From positions 310,001 through 374,000 of the forward strand of contig JAECYW010000015.1 in the NCBI GenBank assembly GCA_023014335.1: a stretch of 64,000 bases of DNA, in the 5' to 3' direction. How positions within the stretch are numbered: the first letter of the stretch is position 1; the number at the start of each line of letters is the position of its first letter. This stretch comes from Galerina marginata. Its lineage: Eukaryota; Basidiomycota; Agaricomycetes; Agaricales; Galerinaceae. The notes under the pieces were generated by a model. The model had not been told where the DNA came from and did not search any database. It worked only from the letters and a program-made list of their open reading frames with translations. This document shows, one piece after another, positions 33,200 to 43,817 of the stretch. The translations under genes were made by a program, and so were the position numbers.

Positions 33200-34630
33200 G
33201 TTTCCCTGGACAGCCGCCAAGTAGTCCGCAATGACACGTGCATCGTACTCTGCCTGGTCGATGAAGGTGCCGTCCTCGGTCACAAGATTCACCGCCGCCG
33301 TTGCTGCTGCCCCTTCAGCACGTCTCGAAATTGTCGCTGCGATCGACCTCCACTTCTGTTCAATTGCTGGAACTTGGCCGGGACTTGGGCAGGCTGTACC
33401 CAGATGACCAGTATGACCGCACTTCCAGCACTCGCCGCACGCAACGGGAGAAGTACCAGGGCTGAGTGGGTAAGGGCGCATTTCGTTAACCGGACGCCCA
33501 GCATTCCGAGCATTCCAATCCGCAACCTGAGCCTGGTATGCGATCTTCCCGGCCGGGGTCTTGGGTTGAATCGGAAGGGCCAGACGGACAACATCCACCA
33601 GGCGCTCCGCGTCTGGGCGGTACTGCGGCGTGGGCGATACTACTGGCGCCGCAGCTGATGCCGATGCAGGTGCTACGTGCTGGATAGAGAAGCGTGGTGC
33701 GGGGACAGGTCGTCCAAGCGACATTGCACCCATGGCTTCGCGGATACCCCTAGTTGGAGATTGCTGGAGCTGCTCTAGACGTGCGATTGTCGACTGGATT
33801 GCGCGCTGCTCCTCCTCGATTTCTAACTTCTCCTTGAGCTCGGTCATCGAGACCTTGCGGACCGCTTCACAAAATGTCTCCCAAGTGTTGTGCTGTGTAC
33901 TGACAAGCATCCTGAGGGCCCTTGGCATGGTTCGGCGTACAGTGGGGATCAGGAGCCCGCTTTCGTCATTCAGGGCTTTCGAAACACGCTCCAACTTGTC
34001 GGCCCAAACAACATGGGAAAACTCTTCCACCCCGTCGACCTTAACTCTCTTCCCCAAACTCTCCTCCTTAAGCACGGCTGCCCCCAGCGTCGCGTGCTGC
34101 TCCTCTATCGTCTTCGCCGTAATCAACTTCTCTGGCCACTTCTTCTCAAACGCGGTACGCAGATTATCCCAATTATCCTTCTCCCCTGCCTTCAAACCAT
34201 TGTACCAGATCTTCGCTGCTCGCCCCGATTTCAGCCACAACTCGAAAGTGCGAACCTTATCTGCCTCCGAAATGTTTGCTTTTGCGAGGAAGCTGCGCTC
34301 GACGCCATTGATAAAATCCTGCGGGTTCTCGCCATCAACTTCGCCGTCGCCCCAGAACATCCGGAGGCCGTTATTATCGGACATGGTCTCGGTGTCAGGA
34401 TATGTGATAGGGGTAGAAGGTTGCAAGGTAATAGCTTGGCTGGCGTTGATGGGGATAGGGGTAGTAATTTGGCTCGACGACGCAGGCGGAGCAGGACGAG
34501 ACCTCGATGTGGGTGGTACACGAGGGCGAATGCTAGTTCCAAAGGCTGTATTGACAGATGTTGGTGCAAACTTTCCACCAGAATCACGAAGGAGTGTTCG
34601 CTTCTTCGGTGCCAGGTTTGTTGATCGCAA
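33179..34630 (-). CDS. gag: Gypsy Gag protein
   Basis: 483 residues; the capsid/nucleocapsid precursor that packages element RNA. Residues 1-90 are basic and Ser/Thr/Pro-rich. The retrotransposon-gag domain follows (DGENPQDFINGVERSFLAKA, VRTFELWLKSGRAAKIWYNG, WDNLRTAFEKKWPE). Near residues 400-414 is a CCHC zinc knuckle, CWKCGHTGHLGTAC. It ends with TAG 21 nt past the slippery heptamer. Pol lies in the -1 frame. Confidence 0.93.
   Translation of the reverse strand: MRSTNLAPKKRTLLRDSGGKFAPTSVNTAFGTSIRPRVPPTSRSRPAPPASSSQITTPIPINASQAITLQPSTPITYPDTETMSDNNGLRMFWGDGEVDGENPQDFINGVERSFLAKANISEADKVRTFELWLKSGRAAKIWYNGLKAGEKDNWDNLRTAFEKKWPEKLITAKTIEEQHATLGAAVLKEESLGKRVKVDGVEEFSHVVWADKLERVSKALNDESGLLIPTVRRTMPRALRMLVSTQHNTWETFCEAVRKVSMTELKEKLEIEEEQRAIQSTIARLEQLQQSPTRGIREAMGAMSLGRPVPAPRFSIQHVAPASASAAAPVVSPTPQYRPDAERLVDVVRLALPIQPKTPAGKIAYQAQVADWNARNAGRPVNEMRPYPLSPGTSPVACGECWKCGHTGHLGTACPSPGQVPAIEQKWRSIAATISRRAEGAAATAAVNLVTEDGTFIDQAEYDARVIADYLAAVQGNAEGSST
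33200..33206 (-). promoter_or_regulatory. Predicted -1 frameshift slippery heptamer (gag-pol)
   Basis: Read on the minus strand, the gag codons CAG GGA AAC contain G GGA AAC, which fits X XXY YYZ exactly in the gag frame, 19 nt before the gag stop codon. After a -1 slip the reading continues CGC CGA GGG GTC ... straight into the pol frame. A downstream structure was not worked out. Confidence 0.7.
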
Positions 34631-34781
34631 CTTTTAAGGTTTGAACTCGAAGACGGAAGCAGAAGAGACTCTTGAACTCGGTATACTGAACTGTAAGGCT
34701 GAAACACTGGTTGCTGTAGGCTGTAGGCTGTATCGGAAGACTGAAACTCGAAAGAGGTGGAATACCTCTGTTGTCACCAGA

Positions 34782-34941
34782 TGGAGACGGCAACTGTGAA
34801 GGACACGAGCACGATGGAAGTCGGGAACAAGAGTCGATGTCTATTGTGGCTGGCGATCGGACTGTACAGTACCTAGAGTGATCCGCTGTTCTAATCTAAT
34901 CTAACGTGATGGCCGAGAGCGGCACCCGAACCACTGATCCA
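34782..34941 (-). repeat. 5' LTR of the Gypsy element
   Basis: 160 bp, identical to the other LTR. On the minus strand it is followed by TCTGGTGACAACAGAGG, the probable primer-binding region, whose tRNA was not identified. Confidence 0.92.
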
Positions 34942-34945
34942 CTGG

Positions 34946-35764
34946 CGGTCATGCACTGGAAACAAGGTGCAATTCAACGGCTTTGACACCGCCTCGGATT
35001 ACTAAAATTGAGCTACTTAGCCGCTTTGCTTTTGATTTTGCCTCTTGCAGCAGTGTCTTTCTCGTCCAACCTTGGTGGGATAGTCACAATCAGGTATCTC
35101 TGCTCGATCGTTCAATCCTGCATTTGCTCATAGGCGCCGGTCTTTAGGCTCCGCCCGTTTCATACTTTTATTGCATGGGTTAATTATTATGTCAGAACGC
35201 TTGTGAAGCTTGCTATATTCCAGGATTCCCGCCTCTCGATTCTCATCCTTTGATTCGGTCTCTAAACCCAGCCATGGAATTTTAAATGACAATAAGCAGG
35301 TGCCGCGACTCTTGCGATCGAGGCGACTTTGATACAGATGGATGTCAAGCGACTCAAGCCTCCAACTTCACCTCGACCTTTCTGTGTTGACATTCTCGGT
35401 GCTGACTCGTGAAGGAATTACCTGAAATATTTATGTGATATGTATTCTCATTTGTGCACTACGTTTGCGATAGATAGGTTGAAATCATAGATATGACGGA
35501 GTGATGCTCTATGCTCGGTAGGAATTTAACAACTTTCCAGGGATATAAGGTTTATTCGTGAATTCTAAATCCCCGATTATGAGAGGCGGTGGATGCTGTC
35601 GATGTAAATTGGAGTCTAAAGGCTCCTGTTGGTTCTGAGAATGACGAAAGGCAACGGAAAGCCGAGGTGCCAGCACTGTGGGTCCATATGCAATCGTCGA
35701 TTGTGTGCATGGGGATAGAGCAGGGACAAACAAACATCGTGAATAGAACCAAAAGCCAGCTCTG
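34946..35764. other. Region after the Gypsy element, possible last exons of an interrupted gene
   Basis: A TTGCAG acceptor at about 35061 and small GT..AG-bounded pieces follow. A good open segment on the plus strand reads AATLAIEATLIQMDVKRLKP...CVDILGADS and stops at about 35411. A second frame is also open there, so the exon is not certain. From 35412 to 35764 nothing was recognised. Confidence 0.3.
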
Positions 35765-37563
35765 CCAGTGCACTGCATAGGAATCCGTAGGACCGAAATG
35801 GTCGCCTTTGACTAGTCGGTCACCTTTGCGTCTTGCGTTGGAGGCAGACTCTGCCTTGTTTATTCCAGATGCAACTCCCACGACCCGACGAAAGGTCCCT
35901 TGTTCCTTGCCATCATCATGATGCGCAACGGCAAACTCACCTGGTTAAAATTTCGACGACTTTCTACTGGATGCGGTCCTCATTTGTTCACCTATAACCC
36001 TGCACACTTTTTGTGGTCTACGCAATAACAGAAGCTATTTCAAGAAACAAGTATTAGAATGACAGAGGTCCATTGCAACTTGATTGCCGCGGCAACGCCT
36101 GCTTTACAACGTCTTTGTTGCATTCACACTGGCAGCTAATCACGCTATTGAGCCGAGTTCGGTCTGTTTGGAAACAAACCTACAAAGGAAATGCTGGGCC
36201 TCTCACTCTCGATAAAAAGCGCGTCTCTGTGGTTTATTGGCCTTATTCTTCACCCTCATATAACCTGGATCACCATTCTTGCCAACGATTCACGCTTTCA
36301 ATTGACGCGACGATGACCAACCGTCTTCCAGAAGATTTACATAACAGTACTTCGCATCCACGAACGCAGGATCAAATTCCTTCCATGCACCTGGTCAGTT
36401 GAACACCTTCATATCATCTTGAGTATCGACTAAAATGGATTGGATGTGCGACAGCCCAGCTATGTGCCTATTCGTACTACCCCAAATCCAAACCGTCGTG
36501 CGCCCGTGTTAGGACAGTTTTCGCCATCGCCGACCCCTCCTCGTCGTGTATGTACGCATCTGCTCAAACCTTTTCTTGACAACTGAAAGGAACATCTAGA
36601 ATAACACCTCGAAGGATGTCAAACTAGTATTCCACCCTTCTCTGGAAGCTTTCCAGTGGTCGACTCCCCCAGTTACCCCCGAAAGGCTATCTCGATCATC
36701 AACCCGGATTGCTCCTCGTTCTCAACTACAGCCCAATAACTTTCCTGCCACAGTTCCCAGATGTTTCGATGAAAACCCTTTCATCGACCACGCCCAGTCA
36801 GACTGGGAACCGTTTTCCTCTGCAAATGCAGAATCGCGCTCAGCTACTTTGACTTGTCGGCTCCCAGACGATTCTTTTGCCAATTCTCAATCGAGTATCC
36901 GAGCCGCAATTCAGCGCACGATCGTTAAAGATGAGCCAAGCTCTCACTGTTCGACACCTCTTGCAGGTGAAAACGACTACTATCCCACTCGCAGATCTGC
37001 TTTTCGACGCTCGACTATTACTTCCGGGGCTCAATCCAGTCTCGCCACACCTCCTGCGACTACTAGAAAGCTGCGACCAAACACCTTTGTGCCTCAAGGC
37101 ACCCCCCTGAGGAAGAACCTTCAGCTGGATTCCTTGCAAACAGCACCTGTGAAATTGGAGACTCCGCCCAGTTTTTTTACCCCTCCTTCCACCACACAGC
37201 TTCATGCCTGCATCTATCAAAGCCCTGAAGATACACCTCTGAGGCGGCCAAACTTTATGCCCACTGCTGGAAGCATCAATGAGTTAAGTCCTTCCAGGCC
37301 CTCGGGCGCCGGGTGCTCCAAATCCTTGGCCAAGGAAGATAGGACCAAGACTGACATCGTCCCTTCCAACGACATCATGGATCTCGCCAGAATTATAAAC
37401 AAACGCTCATCCCGGAATCGGAATCGTGGCACTCATCTGGTAATTTCTGAATCAAATAAGATGGCCGTCGCAGTGGAAAGCTCGTCTGATGCGATGCCTC
37501 GTCAGCTTCAGTCCTGGTTTTTTGAGGGTTCTGCTGGAATCTTCAAAAACGGACAAAAGCTCA
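35765..37563 (+). repeat. Segmental duplication Y, copy 1
   Basis: About 1.8 kb aligning colinearly with 39473-41284, from CCAGTGCACTGCATAGG through promoter, start codon, two introns and exon 3 up to GGACAAAAGCTCA. Similarity stops sharply at 37563, just before the Snf2 ATPase domain would begin. Several single-base and codon-size differences are present, so the duplication is not very recent. Confidence 0.88.
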
Positions 37564-37604
37564 TTTTATATTTTATTTATTTTATTTTGGACTACTTTAT
37601 GTGA
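36313..37604 (+). CDS. Truncated paralogue of the Snf2 ATPase N-terminus, open frame retained
   Basis: Three exons, 36313-36393, 36455-36547 and 36600-37604, in the same arrangement as exons 1-3 of the intact gene and with the same splice sites, give 392 residues with no frameshift. The protein repeats the disordered N-terminal region of the neighbour ([64 protein letters not shown]). Then, instead of the ATPase, it ends in about 13 hydrophobic residues (ILYFIYFILDYFM). It could be an expressed decoy or a pseudogene that has not yet been damaged. Confidence 0.6.
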
Positions 37605-37797
37605 CCCTGAAGCTGCCTTACTTACTCCATTCCTTGACGTCAGTCTCGTCATTGTTTTCCTAGCTCACCTTGTTGCTAAATCGAGTCTTCCCCCTCGTTT
37701 ATCCATACACCAGCTCCAGACCATCAAGCCAGTTGAGTAACCGAACATCGTCGAGAACTCAGAGCCTAATTCGCGATGGGCCTCCTTTTACCTCGAA

Positions 37798-38367
37798 TCC
37801 TGTGTTGAATGCACATCATAGATAGCGCTGTCAAATTGAACTGGCAGCTTCATTGCCTTCCTTTTATCGCCCTCTATCGACCTGAGATGTGAAATTGTGA
37901 ATTAGCTGTCTGTTGTTGGGGCTGTGAGAGTACTTTGGCGCCGGACCTTCTCGAAGACTGTCATAATTTGCTATCTGGTCACTTCGTAGCCTCTTACTCG
38001 GTAATTTGATATCGTCTCTACTCAAGATTATGTGAACTGCACCCTGTCAACGGATGTCTGACAACACCATCACTTTCCTCGGCCTTCTTCCTGGAACGTC
38101 AACGTCGAAGCTGCTCATTAACACAAGAAAATGTCGTCCTTGTGATCTAGAGGTGCCTCAATTTAATAGCGTATTCGCATTCGCCTCGGGTATTCTTAGT
38201 GAATTCGCGCGCGAAACTTTGCCAGACCTCAACGTTGGCGCGAGTGGGAAGCCAATCCGACGGTCATTCTTTGGTCTTCTGTGCCTTGTGACTTCTTTGA
38301 ACCGTAAGATAATATTAAGGATGCTCACACAGCTTGGGCTCAGCCAGACAGGCTATGCTGCAAACGA
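37798..38367 (+). repeat. Dispersed repeat X, copy 2
   Basis: Direct-orientation partner of 26659-27304, about 75 bp shorter through small deletions. Its right end coincides with the point where the DUF6535 gene on the other strand breaks off. Confidence 0.8.
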
Positions 38368-39194
38368 AGACTGAGGACGAGGCTGATAAACCAGAAATTA
38401 TTGATGCGGATAGACGGCCTTGCGGGAGACGAATGTGATACAGAGCCTGTGGGTGAAAGAAGGACTGGGATGGGAGTGGTGGTGTTATCAAGACGATTTG
38501 CAATGATGGAGAGTAGAGAGATAATGGTGTTGTTTGGGTCAGGCTTGAGAGTTTTGTAGGATTCAATAATAAAAGCTGTGACTACAGCAGAGAAGAGACC
38601 GGCCTTATGCATTATAATGTGCAAACTAACGATATGAGAAGCAAGGATCGACAGCAACTCACGAATATCAGGAGGTGCTGCACCTCTTCCTTCCAAGCAT
38701 TGCATTGCGTCTCGTCTTGGTCTCGTCTTTCTTCATGAGAGGTTCCAACAATATACTCCATGGATCACGGTCGGGCTTCGGAGGAGCATATAGAAAATCG
38801 TCGTCAAGATCCCATATCTTTGGAAGTTCAGGTTGTTTCTCTTCTTGTGTCTAAGCAATGACAAGTCAGGATGAATACAACTATATTTCGTCGGCGTCTA
38901 TTTACTAACTTGCTCATCCGGCAATACCTCCTCGGGTCCGGTGCTTGAGTGTATGCCCTTAGTTGATGCTATCGGACGGGGAAGTTCAGGTTGTTGGACC
39001 TCATACCGATTTTGCTCTTCCAGCGGCGGGTCCTTAGGCATCGGTGGCCCCGTGCTTGAGTGGATCCTCAGGGGTGACTTCGTATGAATATGGAGTTGGA
39101 GTTGTTCCCCCTCATCGCGCTTTTGCTCGTCTAACAAACCCTCCCCAGGCTTGTCCTGCGCGGTCTCCGGCCGGGTACTCCGAGAAGACGGCAT
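38340..39194 (-). pseudogene. DUF6535 protein gene, frameshifted and truncated
   Basis: The family is an agaricomycete-specific group of predicted membrane proteins of unknown function. The start at 39194 (MPSSRSTRPETAQ) leads through an acidic region and a 63-nt intron to WDLDDDFLYAPPKPDRDPWS and ILLEPLMKKDET. At about 38710-38731 an 11-bp unit is tandemly duplicated, which shifts the frame. In the restored phase one reads CNAWKEEVQHLLIF, an intron, then AGLFSAVVTAFIIESYKTLK and INNFWFISLVLSL. The frame then stops where repeat X begins, so the rest of the transmembrane domain is lost. Two independent lesions make a pseudogene very likely. Confidence 0.8.
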
Positions 39195-39472
39195 TATAAA
39201 AACTCCAAAAGTTTGAGAGGGCTCGAATTAGGCACAAACTGGGCACAAAAGTCAAGAAACGCCGGGGCCCTGGGGAAGCGCAAGATATTGCATAGCTGTT
39301 CCCCAGCACGTGTGCCGTGGTCCGTCAAGCTCACGTTAAGAAAGAACAGATAGTACACTGGATCAGCCCACTGACTCCAACCTGGCTAGACTCCTGGATA
39401 GCGCCGTGAACGCCGTGTGCAAAAACCGGCTCGCGCTGGATGGGAAACGATGATTCCAACCTGGAAGCCTAG
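39195..39472. other. Spacer before duplication Y copy 2
   Basis: Promoter-side sequence of the DUF6535 remnant. No other feature was seen. Confidence 0.35.
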
Positions 39473-41284
39473 CCAGTGCACTGCATAGGCATACGTGGAT
39501 TCGGAATGGTCGTCGGTTGGTCACCGGTCACCTCAGACAGTACGCCCTACGCCTTGGGTTGGAACCTGGAAAAAACACTGATGCAGATGCAACTCCCACG
39601 ACCCGAAAAAGAGCCCCTTCTTCACTGCCATCATGACCATACGCATCCGCAGACTCGCCTGGCCAATTTCAACGAGTTTCAACTGGATACGGTCCTCATT
39701 TGCTGGCTTATAGTCCTGCACACTTTGTTGTCTAAGGAATAGCAAAATCTATATCAAGAAAACAAGTGCTGGAATGGAATGACAAAGGAACGCCATTGCA
39801 ACGCCGGCTTTGCAACGTTCAGAGCTCATCACGTTTCTGAGCCTAGTTCGGTCTATTTGGAAACAAACCTACAAAGGAAGTGCTGAGCCACTCAACTTGC
39901 TATAAAAGCGCGTCTCCGGGGTTTATTGGCCTTCTTCTTTACTCTCATGGTACCTGGGACCAATCTGGATAACGATTCAGGCTTTCATTTGACGCGATGA
40001 TGCCCAACCATCCTCCAGGAGATTCCTCATGGTCAGAAAATGGACGAGGCCATGCCACCAACAGTACTTCGCATCCACGAACGCGGGATCAAATTCTTTT
40101 GACGCACCAGGTCAGTTGAGCCCCTGCATTTCATCTTGAGGCTCGCCTAAAATTGGATTGAAATGTGCGACAGCCCAGCTATTTGCCTACTCATGTTACC
40201 CCGAATCCAAACCACCGTGCACCCGTGTTAGGACAGTTTTCGCCGTCACCGACCCCTCCTCGTCGTGTAAGTACGCGTCTGACTCGAACCTTGTCTTGAC
40301 AACTGAAAGGAAATATCTAGAATAACACCTCGAAAGATATTAAACCAATAATCTACCCTTCTTTGGAAGCTTTCCAGTGGTCGAATCCACCAGTTACTCC
40401 CGAAAGGCTACCTCGATCATTAACCCAGATTGCGCCTGGTTTTCAGTTACCGGCCAATGGCTTTCCTGCCCCAGTTCCCAGATGTTTAGATGAAAATCCT
40501 TTCATTAACCACGCCCAGTCAGAATGGGAACAGTTTTTCTCTGCCAATGCAGAATCGCGCTCAACGACTTTGACTTATCGGTTCCCAGACGATCCTTTTG
40601 CCAATTCTCAATCGAGTAACCGAGCCGCAATTCAGCGTACGACCGTCAAAGATGAACCACGCTCTCAGTTTTTTCCACCTCTCGCAGGTGACTACGACGA
40701 CTCTCCCAATCGTAGATCTGCTTGTCAAAGCTCGACTATCACGCCAAGGGCTCCATCCAGTCTCGCCACTCCTCCTGCGACTACTAGAAAACTGTTACCA
40801 AACACCTTTGTGCCTCAAGGCACCCCCCTCAGGAACCTTCACCTGAATTCCTTGCAAACACCACCTGTTAAATTGGAGACTCGACCCAGTATTTTAACCC
40901 CTCCTTCCACTATACAGCTTCATGCCGGCAGCTATCAAAGCCCTGAAGGTACACCTCTGAGGCGGTCAAACTTTATTCCCACTGCTGGAGGCATCAATGA
41001 GTTAAGTCCTTCCAGGCCCTCTGGCGCTGGGAGCTCCAAATCTTCGGCCACGAGAGGTAGGACCAAGACAACCAACAACGTCCCTTCCAACGACCTCATG
41101 GATCTCGCCAAATGTATAAACAACCGCTCATCCCGAGATCGGAATCGAGGCACTCATCCGGTGATTTTTGAATCAAACGAGACGGACGTAGCAGTGGAAA
41201 GCTCGTCCGATGCCCTGCCTCGTCAGCTCCAATCCTGGTTTTTTGAGGGCTCTGCTGGAATCTTCAAGAATGGACAAAAGCTCA
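39473..41284 (+). repeat. Segmental duplication Y, copy 2 (with the intact gene)
   Basis: Contains the promoter region and exons 1-3 (most of it) of the Snf2 gene, the source or sister of copy 1 at 35765-37563. Confidence 0.85.
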
Positions 41285-43606
41285 AGAACTATCAAGCGGC
41301 GGACCTTCGGCGCCTCGTACTTAGGGAGTTGGGAGAAGAGGTCTGTGGAACGGACGTTATCCACAATGTTGGGTTTGTCGTTGCCTACGAGATGGGGTAG
41401 GTATTATTCCACTACCTTGAAGAAAATCCATTGGGCTTATAATTTCTTCTGGGCAGACTAGGAAAGACTGTCATTACCATTGCACTCATTTTGATCAATC
41501 CAGCGCCTGAAGACTTTGAAGGAGCGCGGGCTACGTTGTGAGCACCATGAATTGTTTTGGCCGAATTTCATTATTGATTTCCTTGGTTCAGAGTCGTCGT
41601 ACCCAATAAAGGCATGATGGACCAATGGGTCTCGGAACTTAAGAAATTCGCACCTCATTTGAAAGTTTGCTACTACGGTTCCTGTTCGAGTCATCTTCGT
41701 ATGTCTTGCCCCTCTCATGTCAGACCGATCTTATCACTGACATCCTCGTTTCGTTTACTAAGAGCCCGATGCCGACGTCGTGGTGAGTTTCCTTTCGTTT
41801 CTCCGGCTTGTAAACTCTCACCTTTCGTTAGCTCGTCACATACGCGCAAGTCCTACTTCAACATGGCGCTTTTAAAGCAGACCCCGGCGTAGAGTCTGCA
41901 GCTCCGCTGTTTCATTACTTCTGGTGGCGAAAAGTCGACGGTTGGTCAGTCTATTTCGGCATCATGAATCGTCTAATTTTTTTTTTGGCTAGACGAAGCC
42001 CATAAATATCGTAACCCAGAGACAATGACCGCTAAAGCTGTGTGGGCCGTCCAGAAGCAGCACGCACTCTGCCTCACTGGGACCCCTGTTCAGGTAAACC
42101 CTTTCAGGCCATAGATCAAAACAGTAACTAAGTGTATTCTCAGAACTCTCTTCTCGATTTTTATCCTCTTTTTAAAACTCTGGGTGTAACACACGAAGGC
42201 ATTCATGACCTACAAACGTACCAACGCAAGATCTACAAGAAAGGCCAGAAAGGGCCTATCACCAATTCTGCAGCCCTAAGGCTACTCAACGTGGGTTCTG
42301 ATAGCGTTCATAGATTTCCTTTCCTCAATTTCCTTCGTGAATAGCTTCTGAAAGAAAACTTTTGCATCTTCCGAGCCAAGACCGACGCGGAGACAGGCGA
42401 AGCCCTTGTCGACTTGCCGCCGCGCACTGACAACATCGTTGAAGTGTACCTGTCTGCTGAAGAAAGATATGTTTATAACAGAGTCAAAGAGGCCGCTCTC
42501 CCGATTTTCGCAAAGCTAATACGTCGGCGACAAGGTGCGAACTGTACAACGGTGACCGTCTAACGAGTTACTAACACCTCTTTGTTCAGCTTGTGATCAC
42601 CCCACTCTCATTCCTCGCGCTCTGGCAATGGATCTCAAGTTGGAAGACGAGGCAGTTGATGACTTCGATAGCCCTGATGTGAAGTATGTTCCTCTGACGA
42701 AGTTGCCATTCGACTTTTCAGAAGTTGATATACATTTTTTGAAACATCTAGGCGTGCATTACTTGGACCTTCCAGTCTTGCTATCAGCGAATGCCCCAAG
42801 GCAGTGCAGGGCTTGTTCAATCATTCTTACTTGTCCTCCAAACTGGCAGCAATGATACAGGTCCTCCAGAAGTGCAGGGGCCAGAAAACGATCATTTTCG
42901 TGTGTTGCATTTTGCTCTTAATCTTTCATACATGACTAACCTTTCACACATCAGACACACTTCACCAGCTTGATCCCTTCCATTGCGAAAGCTCTCTATC
43001 GAGCTAAAATATGCTGGACTGAATGTGCGTTGTTTCTCGATCATCTTGGATCTAACCTGAACGTTGCTCTGCAGATACGGGTGCAATGAACTCGAAGGAT
43101 CAGCGGGATGCATTGAAAGAAATCGCAACAAACAAGGAGTGCAGCGTGATCATCATATCGATCTTGGCTGGCAGTACCGGTGCGTCAATAATATTTTGTC
43201 TGCAATATCTAGTCGGATTCCTCATTTAATCCTAAAAGGTCTTAATATCACCTCCTGCAACAATGTCATCCTGTTGGAACCTTGGTGGAACCCGTACACC
43301 GAGGTAAGTTCAAGGTGATTTCAAAACAAAAACATCGTCTAAGTGCAGATATCGTTCTTAGGAGCAGGCCATATCTCGCGTACATCGTATCGGGCAGACA
43401 CGACCAGTGAATGTATATCGCCTGGTTGTCAAGGACAGCATCGAAATGTCGATCATGAAGGCAAGTTCAAAACTCATATTTCATAGGTCCACACTTCTTT
43501 CTGACTGCAATATATGTAGACACAACTCCAGAAACGCGAAATGGTCGGCGATATGTACGGTAGTCTCGACTTGGCGACCCAGAAAGCGTGGTTGGCAGGG
43601 CCATGA
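39997..43606 (+). CDS. Snf2-family DNA-dependent ATPase/helicase-like protein
   Basis: A nuclear ATP-driven DNA translocase of the Snf2 family, closest in style to the Rad5/Rad16 group but with no RING finger visible. Seventeen exons: 39997-40110, 40174-40266, 40321-41396, 41457-41537, 41592-41698, 41763-41782, 41832-41940, 41993-42093, 42144-42290, 42345-42534, 42590-42683, 42752-42899, 42955-43024, 43075-43179, 43239-43303, 43362-43460 and 43520-43606. All phases agree and sum to 901 residues. About 400 disordered residues precede the motor. Motif I is [16 protein letters not shown] (K near 431), Ia [18 protein letters not shown] (near 534), [15 protein letters not shown]. The second lobe has [42 protein letters not shown] and [17 protein letters not shown]. 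The last intron (43461-43519) starts with GC. It ends tail-to-tail with the GH47 gene, 211 bp away. Confidence 0.92.
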
Positions 43607-43817
43607 AAGATTCATTTGTGCCTAGAGGTTTCTCTAGATTCGACTTTTGGCGTTGGCTCTGGATGGCAAGTCTGTATGATATGACGACGACGATGAGGAC
43701 CGTCTAATGTACCATAGTTTTGTCCTTGTGTGTAACGGATATATTGTAATTATACGCGTTTTATGGCATTTGATAAGGTGTTCATCGCCTCGGTATAGAT
43801 GCAACCTGTCCTCGAGT

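Larger units (their letters stand above)
28315..34941 (-). mobile_element. Complete Ty3/Gypsy LTR retrotransposon
   Basis: Identical 160-bp LTRs (28315-28474 and 34782-34941) with TG..CA ends enclose intact gag and pol frames on the minus strand. CTGG lies directly outside both ends (28311-28314 and 34942-34945), a 4-bp target duplication. The polypurine tract on the minus strand (GTGGGGTGGGGCACA) abuts the 3' LTR at 28475-28489. Identical LTRs and undamaged frames indicate a recent, possibly still active copy. Domain order protease, reverse transcriptase, RNase H, integrase is diagnostic for Gypsy. Confidence 0.95.

Noticed and set aside
34975..35030. Possible tRNA fragment on the minus strand (TAGCTCAAT motif)
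   Set aside because: It lacks the T-loop consensus and an acceptor stem.
38054..38374. 106-codon plus-strand frame in repeat X copy 2
   Set aside because: It is not open in copy 1 and shows no domain.
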